DNA of 41,826 nucleotides, taken from Bacteroidales bacterium UBA3388 (GTDB lineage: Bacteria; Bacteroidota; Bacteroidia; Bacteroidales; P3). Below the pieces are notes generated by a model that made no database searches, was not told the DNA's origin, and saw only the letters and a program-made list of their open reading frames with translations. The translations under genes and the position numbers were made by a program. Shown here piece after piece: positions 35,501 through 41,826 of the stretch. How positions within the stretch are numbered: the stretch's first letter is position 1; the number at the start of each line of letters is the position of its first letter. The stretch spans positions 32,851 through 74,676 of the forward strand of contig DEPQ01000088.1 in the NCBI GenBank assembly GCA_002358855.1. The letters are read 5' to 3'.

Positions 35501-36769
35501 ATGGATAGAAAAAATAAAAGTTTACTTAGAAATATTGATTGGGGAGTAATAGGTATTTATTTTTTACTTATAATCTTTGGTTGGATAAATATATACGCTG
35601 CGGTATATGATGGAGATGCTAATAGTATTTTTGACTTTTCTTCTCGTTATGGCAAGCAAATGATATGGATTGGAGCATCTCTTTTAATAGCATTCTTTGT
35701 TTTACTTTTAGACCCTAAATTTTTCTCTCAAACATCTTATATAATATACGGGATTTTCATACTAATGTTGGTTTCTGTCTTAGTTATAGGTTCAGAAACG
35801 AAAGGAGCAAAATCTTGGTTTGGTATTGGAGAATTTGGAATACAGCCCTCCGAATTTGCAAAAGGAGCGACAGCATTAGCATTAGCAAAAACACTATCAT
35901 CAGTCACAGCAGATTTCAAAAAATGGAAAACACGAATTGCTGCAATCACTATAATATTTATCCCTATGTTGCTAATCCTATTACAAAACGACACAGGATC
36001 AGCATTAGTCTTTTGTTCCTTTGTTTTTGTCTTGTTTAGAGAAGGAATGTCTTCCTATATTTTAATAATAGGAGCAGCTTGCATTTTATTATTTATATTA
36101 GCCCTGCTTGTAAATCAATATTTACTAATTGGTATTTACTTTGTTTTAATTTTTGGGGCCTTCCTTTTTCTCAGAAAACGAATAAGAAAATTGAATATTT
36201 GGGTGTTTATTTGCACCTTTGTTGGAGCATCTTTATTCACTTTGGCAGTAGATTTTGTTTTTGAAAACGTTTTAGAACCTCACCAAAAAGATAGAATAGA
36301 GGTTTTGCTTGGTAAAAAAGAAGATTTCAAAGGAGTCGGATACAATGTCAATCAAAGTAAAATTGCAATCGGTTCAGGAGGAGTATTAGGTAAAGGATTC
36401 TTAAACGGAACACAAACAAAATTCAACTTTGTTCCCGAACAAGATACAGATTTCATTTTTTGCACAATCGGAGAAGAATGGGGATTTGTAGGTTCTTCTC
36501 TAACAGTAGTTTTATTCATTGCTTTATGTGCAAAACTTATAAAGATGGCAGAAAGACAGCGTTCAAAATTTGCTCGAATCTATGGATACTCTGTGGCAAG
36601 CATAATATTCTTTCACTTTTTCATTAACATAGGAATGACAATCGGTCTTTTGCCTGTCATAGGTATTCCTTTACCATTCATAAGCTATGGAGGGTCTTCT
36701 TTGTGGGCCTTTACATTCCTTTTATTCATCTTTATAAAGCAAGATGCCTTACGTCAAGAATTGATTTAG
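35501..36769 (+). CDS. rodA: Rod-shape SEDS peptidoglycan polymerase RodA
   Basis: 422 aa with about ten membrane helices. SEDS-family glycosyltransferase that polymerises lipid II with PBP2. The family motif region GSGGVLGKGFLNGTQTKFNFVPEQDTDFIF is present around residues 286-315, and FISYGGSS marks the C-terminal helices. It lies directly after mrdA in the same transcript, which distinguishes it from FtsW. Length is slightly above the E. coli protein, with an extra hydrophobic stretch in the middle. Confidence 0.96.
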   Translation: MDRKNKSLLRNIDWGVIGIYFLLIIFGWINIYAAVYDGDANSIFDFSSRYGKQMIWIGASLLIAFFVLLLDPKFFSQTSYIIYGIFILMLVSVLVIGSETKGAKSWFGIGEFGIQPSEFAKGATALALAKTLSSVTADFKKWKTRIAAITIIFIPMLLILLQNDTGSALVFCSFVFVLFREGMSSYILIIGAACILLFILALLVNQYLLIGIYFVLIFGAFLFLRKRIRKLNIWVFICTFVGASLFTLAVDFVFENVLEPHQKDRIEVLLGKKEDFKGVGYNVNQSKIAIGSGGVLGKGFLNGTQTKFNFVPEQDTDFIFCTIGEEWGFVGSSLTVVLFIALCAKLIKMAERQRSKFARIYGYSVASIIFFHFFINIGMTIGLLPVIGIPLPFISYGGSSLWAFTFLLFIFIKQDALRQELI

Positions 36770-36815
36770 TCTAAAATAATAATCTTAAAGTTCGCGATAT
36801 TTCAGTAAAAGTTTG

Positions 36816-36823
36816 TAATTTTG
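36816..36823 (+). promoter_or_regulatory. -7 element before the EnvC-like gene
   Basis: TAATTTTG, a full -7 match, ends 10 bases before the ATG at 36834. A -33 element is weak (TTCG near 36791). It implies an internal promoter between rodA and the EnvC-like gene and a very short leader. Confidence 0.4.
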
Positions 36824-36833
36824 ACGCTTGAAT

Positions 36834-38162
36834 ATGAAAAAAAGTAATTATAGTTTCAAAACAAATATCCAACAAGTAAAAAGGTTTATTATTATACTGA
36901 TTCTAAGTATAATAGTTTTGCCATTTAACCTCTATTCTCAAGATAGAAACAAACTTGAAAAAGAAAAAATAAAATTAGAAAAAGAAATCGCTTCGATGAA
37001 TAAAATCTTAAATGAGACAAAAAAAACAAAAAAAATGTCTACATCGGAGTTAAGAGTTTTGGAGAAAAAAATCGCACAACGAAAAAAGTTAATTAAAAAT
37101 ATAAATTCTCAAATGGGAATGCTGAATAACGAAATAAAAAGTACTCAGCAATCAATTGGAGAATTATGTAAAGAAATAGCGGTATTGAAAGAAAGCTATG
37201 CACAAATGCTTCGTTATGCACAGAAAAACAAAACAAACACTGACAAATTATTGTTTATATTTTCGTCAAAAGATTATAAAGAAGCATATCAACGATACAT
37301 ATTTTTCCGTCAATTTGGCGACTTACAAAAAGAAAAACTCACACAAATCCAATCAAAAACCAATGAACTATCAAAGCGAACCAACGAATTGGAGCTAAAA
37401 CGCAATAATCAAGAAAAATTACTTCAACAAGAATTAAAAAATTCTAACGCCTTAGACAAAGAAAAGAAAGAAAAACAAAAAACAGTCAATCAACTACAAA
37501 AGAAAGAAAAGCAATTAGCAAAAAACTTACAGGACAAACAAAAACAAGTAAAAAAACTTCAACAACAAATTGACAATGCAATTGCTGCGGAAGTGAAGAA
37601 ACAACAAGAATTAGCAGCAAAAAAGAAAAAACAAATGGAGGCTAAATCCACTTCTGGAAACTCAAAAGAAGTTGCAGCAAACAAAGCAGCAATAGAAACA
37701 GCCAAAAAGAAAAATTATACAATAGCAACCACACCAGAAGAAGTTGCATTATCAAGCAGTTTTGAAGCAAACAAAGGAAAACTTCCTTGGCCAACTTCAC
37801 AAGGCGTAATAGTATCTCAATATGGTGTACACAAACACCCAGAAGTAAAAGGTGCAGTTATAGAAAACAAAGGTATTGACATAAGAACAACAAAAGGCTC
37901 TTCGGTCAGATCAATTTTTAAAGGAGAAGTATCAAGAATTGCAAAAGGTCCAAACGGATTATTAGTTGTCATTATTCGACACGGTGAATATATGAGTGTA
38001 TATGCAAACCTTAAAAGTGTCAGTGTAAAGAACGGACAAAAGGTAGACACAAAACAAACAATCGGAATAGTAAGTACAAACGAAGATGGAGTAAGTGAAT
38101 ATAAATTTCAAATATTTAAAGGAACGCATCACTTGAATCCATCTATTTGGTTAAGTAAATAA
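36834..38162 (+). CDS. EnvC-like murein hydrolase activator (coiled coil plus LytM domain)
   Basis: 442 aa from the ATG at 36834; a TTG six bases upstream would fall inside the likely transcription start region. An N-terminal membrane/signal segment (residues ~17-35) is followed by a long coiled coil to ~residue 280 and a C-terminal LytM/M23 domain (about 318-442). The zinc ligands of active M23 enzymes are not present: the HxxxD site reads NKGID and the HxH site reads YKF. It therefore looks like the EnvC/NlpD type that activates amidases rather than cutting peptidoglycan. The position after mrdA-rodA fits a role in wall growth or cell separation. Confidence 0.85.
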   Translation: MKKSNYSFKTNIQQVKRFIIILILSIIVLPFNLYSQDRNKLEKEKIKLEKEIASMNKILNETKKTKKMSTSELRVLEKKIAQRKKLIKNINSQMGMLNNEIKSTQQSIGELCKEIAVLKESYAQMLRYAQKNKTNTDKLLFIFSSKDYKEAYQRYIFFRQFGDLQKEKLTQIQSKTNELSKRTNELELKRNNQEKLLQQELKNSNALDKEKKEKQKTVNQLQKKEKQLAKNLQDKQKQVKKLQQQIDNAIAAEVKKQQELAAKKKKQMEAKSTSGNSKEVAANKAAIETAKKKNYTIATTPEEVALSSSFEANKGKLPWPTSQGVIVSQYGVHKHPEVKGAVIENKGIDIRTTKGSSVRSIFKGEVSRIAKGPNGLLVVIIRHGEYMSVYANLKSVSVKNGQKVDTKQTIGIVSTNEDGVSEYKFQIFKGTHHLNPSIWLSK

Positions 38163-38178
38163 AATAAATTAAATAAAA

Positions 38179-40230
38179 ATGAGAAAAAAATTAGTATTGA
38201 CCTTATTCGCATTAGTATTAGTTTGTTCTAATATTTTTGCACAACAACCAGCAAAATGGGACTTTAAAACAAAAAGAATCAATGATTCAATTTCAGAATT
38301 AGTAATGCAATGTTCATTAAGTGGAGATTGGCACATCTACTCTCAACACACAAAAGGAACAGAAAATCCAATCGTATTTACATTTGAAAAAAATGGAAAC
38401 TATGAAAAAATTGGAAATGTAAAAGAAAGTCCAAAACCAATAGCAGAATACGACCCGTTTGCAAAGGACACAACAAGATACTTCAAAAACAAAGTAACCT
38501 TTACACAAAGAATAAAAGTAAAAGGTAAAGAAAACTTTCAAATAAAAGGAAACGTAAACTTCCAACTATGCGAAAAAGGAAGTTGTATTCCACCAGAAGA
38601 TGTAGAATTTTCGTTTAACGTAAAAGGAAATCCTACAATCACAGAAGCAATTGTTGCTAACACAGAAGAAATAGCAGAAACAACGGAAACATCAACTGAA
38701 TTAGTTACAGAAAACAAAGAAGTAGAAAAAGAAACTACTACAATAGAACAAGCAAGCACAGAAAAAGAAGTAGCAACTAACGACAAATCATTCTGGACCG
38801 TATTCTTTGTTTCATTTACCGCAGGATTATTAGCCCTAATTACACCTTGCGTTTTCCCAATGATACCAATGACAATTTCTTTCTTTATGAAAGGCAACAC
38901 ATCTAAACGCAAAGCAAGAAGACAAGCATATTTCTTTGGAGGAAGCATCATCTTTATGTTCACAGTCTTAGGATTGATTCTCACACTCATACTTGGACCA
39001 AACGCAATGTACATAATCTCTACACACTGGGTGCCAAATCTAATATTCTTTGTAATATTTATGATATTCGCATTCTCATTCTTTGGATTGTTTGAACTAA
39101 CAATGCCTTCAAAACTAATAAACAAATCAGACGAACAAGCAGATAAAGGAGGATATTTAGGAACCTTCTTCATAGCCCTAACAACCGTTTTAGTTTCTTT
39201 CTCATGTACAGGTCCAATCCTTGGAGCAGCACTAATAGAAATGGCATCTGGTTCAAGCAATAGTTATGTATTCTTAATATCTATGATAGGATTTGCATTA
39301 GGATTTGCACTTCCTTTCACAATCCTTGCAATGTTCCCTTCAGTGCTAAAAAATATGAAATCAGGAGCGTGGTTAAACACAGTAAAAATAGTATTCGGTT
39401 TCATAGAAATAGCATTAGGATTGAAATTCCTTTCAATGGCAGACCTTTCAGCAGGTTGGGGAATATTAGATAGAGAAACATACCTTGCATTATGGATAGT
39501 TACATTTGCAATGTTAGGATTCTACCTACTTGGAAAACTAAAATTCAAAGGCGATGCACCGCTTGAAAAAATCGGAGTACCACGTTTATTCCTTTCATTG
39601 ATTGTTTTCTCATTCGTCGTTTATATGATTCCAGGATTATGGGGAGCACCTTTGAAAGCAATCTCAGGATATATCCCACCTCAAACAACACAAGACTTTG
39701 ACCTTATCAGAATAAATGCAGAAAATGCAACAGTTTCAGCAAACACTTCATCACTTCCTGTCGATAGAAAATACGCAAAAGACTTACATTTACCAACAGG
39801 ATTTGAAGGATTCTTTGATTTGGAAGAAGCAAAAGCATACGCTAAAAAAGTAGGAAAGCCAATCTTTATTGACTTTACAGGAAAAACTTGTGCTAATTGT
39901 CGTGAAATGGAAAATTATGTATGGGTTGATCCACAAGTAAAACAACGTTTGACAGAAGAATACATAATGGTAGCACTTTATGCAGACGTAAACACAATAG
40001 AATTGCCAGAAAGCGAATGGGTAACAACAAAAGATGGAAAAACAATCAAGACACTTGGAAAGAAAAATCATAACTATCAAATAGAGGTGTTCAACGAAAA
40101 CGCACAACCACTTTATGTTTTAATGGACGCAGACGGCAACCTACTTACAAAAGAACCAAAATCATACGACAGAGACATAAATAACTTTGTAAAATTCCTT
40201 GACGAAGGATTAGCAAACTTTAAAAAATAA
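38179..40230 (+). CDS. dsbD: Thiol:disulfide interchange protein DsbD
   Basis: 683 aa inner-membrane electron carrier that passes reducing power from the cytoplasm to periplasmic thiol proteins. After a signal peptide (1-21) comes the alpha domain with C131/C136. An acidic T/E-rich linker (~155-200) follows, then eight membrane helices with the redox pair C224 (ITPCVFP) and C343 (SCTGP), and finally a C-terminal thioredoxin domain with CANC (571-574). All three cysteine pairs are intact, so the protein should be active. It lies 16 bases after the EnvC-like gene and is followed by a strong terminator. Confidence 0.95.
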   Translation: MRKKLVLTLFALVLVCSNIFAQQPAKWDFKTKRINDSISELVMQCSLSGDWHIYSQHTKGTENPIVFTFEKNGNYEKIGNVKESPKPIAEYDPFAKDTTRYFKNKVTFTQRIKVKGKENFQIKGNVNFQLCEKGSCIPPEDVEFSFNVKGNPTITEAIVANTEEIAETTETSTELVTENKEVEKETTTIEQASTEKEVATNDKSFWTVFFVSFTAGLLALITPCVFPMIPMTISFFMKGNTSKRKARRQAYFFGGSIIFMFTVLGLILTLILGPNAMYIISTHWVPNLIFFVIFMIFAFSFFGLFELTMPSKLINKSDEQADKGGYLGTFFIALTTVLVSFSCTGPILGAALIEMASGSSNSYVFLISMIGFALGFALPFTILAMFPSVLKNMKSGAWLNTVKIVFGFIEIALGLKFLSMADLSAGWGILDRETYLALWIVTFAMLGFYLLGKLKFKGDAPLEKIGVPRLFLSLIVFSFVVYMIPGLWGAPLKAISGYIPPQTTQDFDLIRINAENATVSANTSSLPVDRKYAKDLHLPTGFEGFFDLEEAKAYAKKVGKPIFIDFTGKTCANCREMENYVWVDPQVKQRLTEEYIMVALYADVNTIELPESEWVTTKDGKTIKTLGKKNHNYQIEVFNENAQPLYVLMDADGNLLTKEPKSYDRDINNFVKFLDEGLANFKK

Positions 40231-40249
40231 AAAAAAACAATAACAACAT

Positions 40250-40285
40250 ATAGAAGGGAAGCAACATCTTCCCTTCTATTTTTTT
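40250..40285 (+). terminator. Intrinsic terminator after dsbD
   Basis: The 12-bp stem runs 40250-40261 with 40268-40279 (core AGAAGGGAAG / CTTCCCTTCT), 6-base loop, then a T-run to 40285. It ends the mrdA-rodA-envC-dsbD transcript. The next gene starts only about 8 bases later. Confidence 0.85.
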
Positions 40286-40292
40286 GAAAAAA

Positions 40293-40844
40293 ATGTTTGA
40301 TTTCGTAAGCATAGATTTTGAAACAGCAGACAAATACATACCTTGCTCCTTAGGGCTAACGGTAGTAGAAAATTCACAAGTTGTTTGCACAAAAAATTGG
40401 TTAATAAAACCGATATGCTTCCCTTATTTTCATTTCTACGCACAACGAATCCATGGAATACACAAAGAAGATGTAGAAAACCAACCAGAATTTAACACTT
40501 TGTGGCAAGAAATCTCTCCTTTTTTAGAAAACAAAGTAATCTTAGCACACAATGCCTCCTTTGACATAAACGTATTAAGGAAAACTCTTTTGCATTACGG
40601 TCTTTCAAAACCAAATTCCAAATACTTATGCACCTATCAATTAGCAAGAGTAGTTTGGAATCAATCCGAAAAATTTTCTTTGGACTTTTTATGCAATCAA
40701 GAACACATATCGCTCAATCATCACAAAGCAGAATCAGACGCAGAGGCTTGTGCAAGACTATTTCTCCGTCAAGCCGAAATCTTAGGCGTTGAAAACTTTA
40801 CACAACTCAAACAAAAAACAAAAATAAGACTTACAAAAGTGTAG
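40293..40844 (+). CDS. DnaQ-like 3'-5' exonuclease (DEDDh)
   Basis: 183 aa stand-alone exonuclease of the DNA polymerase III epsilon/PolC proofreading type. Motif Exo I is DFE (D8, E10), Exo II HNASFDINVL (D91) and Exo III HxxxxD (H144, D149), so all catalytic residues are present. It may act in proofreading, repair or RNA processing; sequence alone does not decide. The start is ATG 40293, and the TTG at 40284 lies in the T-run of the preceding terminator. It is convergent with the EamA gene, 8 bases between stops. No clear separate promoter is seen. Confidence 0.88.
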   Translation: MFDFVSIDFETADKYIPCSLGLTVVENSQVVCTKNWLIKPICFPYFHFYAQRIHGIHKEDVENQPEFNTLWQEISPFLENKVILAHNASFDINVLRKTLLHYGLSKPNSKYLCTYQLARVVWNQSEKFSLDFLCNQEHISLNHHKAESDAEACARLFLRQAEILGVENFTQLKQKTKIRLTKV

Positions 40845-40852
40845 GCTTTTTA

Positions 40853-41746
40853 TTAAAATCTTGGTTTACTTATCTTTTTTTGCAAAATAATCAGCATAAC
40901 CGAAAGCAAAATCAAGACAATTCCCAAAGCAAGATTGAGACTAAACACCTCGTCAAACACACATACCCCAATAATCACAGCAGTCAAAGGCTCCAAAGCC
41001 CCCATTATAGAAGTAGGAGTAGAACCCAAAATCCTAACAGCCACATTCATCAAACACAAAGACATAACCGTTGTTACAACCGAAAGCAAGAGAACATAAA
41101 ACAACTGATTAAAATTAGTCAAAGGCTGAATAGCAAAACTCTCATCGCTAAAAGAGAATAGGCTAACGCATATCCAACAAAATATTAAAGCATAAAAAGT
41201 TACTTTAAAAGTAGGAAGATTTATAGAAGACTTGTTTACCACAATCATATATAAAGCATAGCTCAAAGCCGAAAGCAAAACAAGAATCACACCCATAGTA
41301 TTCAACACAATTCCTTCACCCGAATAATACAACAAACACACTCCACCAAAAGCCAAAGCGATAGAAAACACCACAACCGAAGTAATCCTTTCCTTAAAGA
41401 CCAAAGCCATAATCAAAGCCACCATAATAGGGTGAGTAAACAAAAGAGTAGAAGCCACACCCGCAGGCATATAAAGAAAACTCATAAACAACGACAAAGA
41501 AGAAACTGCAAACAAAACACCTAATGAAGAAAGAATAAGAAGTTCTTTTTTATTTATGCGAAAAGATATGCGTTTCACACCCATAATCAATGCTAAAATC
41601 AAAATAGCAAAGCCAAATCTATAAAACAAAACAGAAGTTGTAGAAAGATTTTCAGCATATAGATTCAACGCACCCAAAGGATTCATTCCATAACAAATAG
41701 CGGACAAAATCCCACAAGCAATTCCCTTAGTTTTTTCTGAAAGCAT
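40853..41746 (-). CDS. EamA/DMT-family transporter
   Basis: 297 aa, about ten membrane helices arranged as two EamA repeats. Repeat one carries the GLFAVSSLSLFMSFLYMPAGVASTL-type segment; repeat two ends with SIMGALEPLTAVIIGVCVFDE, the classic EamA second-repeat motif. Members export or import amino acids, nucleosides or other metabolites; the substrate is unknown. It begins just 25 bases after the tRNA terminator, with no good promoter found in that gap. Confidence 0.9.
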   Translation of the reverse strand: MLSEKTKGIACGILSAICYGMNPLGALNLYAENLSTTSVLFYRFGFAILILALIMGVKRISFRINKKELLILSSLGVLFAVSSLSLFMSFLYMPAGVASTLLFTHPIMVALIMALVFKERITSVVVFSIALAFGGVCLLYYSGEGIVLNTMGVILVLLSALSYALYMIVVNKSSINLPTFKVTFYALIFCWICVSLFSFSDESFAIQPLTNFNQLFYVLLLSVVTTVMSLCLMNVAVRILGSTPTSIMGALEPLTAVIIGVCVFDEVFSLNLALGIVLILLSVMLIILQKKISKPRF

Positions 41747-41771
41747 AAAAAGTAAAGTGTTTATAAAAACA

Positions 41772-41806
41772 AAAGAGTTTCAAAACTTATCATCTTGAAA
41801 CTCTTT
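41772..41806 (-). terminator. Intrinsic terminator of the tRNA at the window edge
   Basis: A 12-bp stem (AAAGAGTTTCAA at 41772-41783 with its complement at 41795-41806), 11-base loop. On the minus strand it is followed by TTGTTTTTATAA. It starts two bases after the tRNA 3' end. Confidence 0.8.
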
Positions 41807-41807
41807 G

Positions 41808-41826
41808 CGGTCCGGACGAGACTCGA
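41808..41826 (-). tRNA. Partial tRNA, 3' end only, probably tRNA-Asp
   Basis: Minus-strand sequence reads T-loop remnant TCGAGT, T-stem CTCGT, acceptor 3' strand CCGGACC and discriminator G, then CA, with no encoded CCA. The 5' part lies outside the window. The acceptor strand and G discriminator match tRNA-Asp of Bacteroidales as I remember it; the anticodon is not visible. Confidence 0.65.

Noticed and set aside
38538..39260. 240-aa open frame antisense to dsbD
   Set aside because: It lies wholly opposite an intact dsbD with all catalytic cysteines. It arises because dsbD uses few codons that would give stops on the other strand, and it shows no family resemblance.
1..41826. Mobile elements, attachment sites, riboswitches and toxin-antitoxin pairs
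   Set aside because: No transposase, integrase, terminal inverted repeats with target duplication, recognisable riboswitch core or toxin family was seen; the window reads as core chromosome.

Overview
The window is AT-rich chromosomal DNA from a member of the Bacteroidota, most likely a Bacteroidales-type anaerobe. Four things support this. Three secreted proteins end in the C-terminal sorting domain of the type IX secretion system (T9SS). Promoters match the phylum's -33 TTTG / -7 TAnnTTTG pattern. Shine-Dalgarno sequences are almost absent. Typical phylum families are present (DUF4175, Omp28-like, BspA-like LRR, an MmdA-type carboxyltransferase). The genus cannot be named from the sequence alone. 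The window is gene-dense: 27 protein genes, one complete tRNA and one partial tRNA, with no gene-free stretch above 300 bases. I see no insertion sequence, prophage, CRISPR array or rRNA.

Layout. 0-4.3 kb: an Omp28-like T9SS cargo gene (-), dxs (+), and a small lipoprotein gene (-) whose stop codon interlocks with that of dxs. 4.3-12.4 kb (-): one long operon, atpE-atpF-atpH-atpA-atpG-nadB, running without a gap into a large BspA-like LRR protein and the small lipoprotein. 12.5-13.9 kb (+): tRNA-Lys(CTT) and an M20 amidohydrolase, ending in a hairpin terminator. 13.9-18.9 kb (-): a polytopic membrane protein (possible GT-C transferase), then rdgB, a DUF2148 protein, serS and a DegT-family aminotransferase. 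19.0-21.0 kb (+): dnaG. 21.0-26.1 kb (-): a second BspA-like T9SS cargo gene, an OmpA/TPR lipoprotein, a small biotin carrier and an MmdA-type carboxyltransferase. 26.2-33.4 kb (-): atpB, a DUF4175 giant protein, a GHKL-like small protein, ybeY and mnmG, packed with 14, 1, 9 and 0 base overlaps or gaps. 33.6-40.8 kb (+): mrdA (PBP2), rodA, an EnvC-like LytM protein, dsbD and a DnaQ-like exonuclease. 40.9-41.8 kb (-): an EamA transporter and the 3' end of a tRNA, probably tRNA-Asp, with its terminator.

How the parts work together. Most genes are housekeeping: F-type ATP synthase, isoprenoid and NAD precursors, tRNA charging and modification, replication priming, and a cell-elongation/envelope block. 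The ATP synthase is split. c-b-delta-alpha-gamma are in one operon, subunit a heads another operon about 20 kb away, and beta and epsilon are not in the window. The more unusual signals are the secreted LRR gene and lipoprotein gene appended to the atp operon, one cargo gene carrying the only canonical Shine-Dalgarno in the window, overlapping divergent promoters at dnaG, near-leaderless starts, and two hairpins whose left or right arm is the 3' end of a coding sequence. I found no clearly new multi-gene system. Promoter and hairpin calls were made by eye and are inferences.
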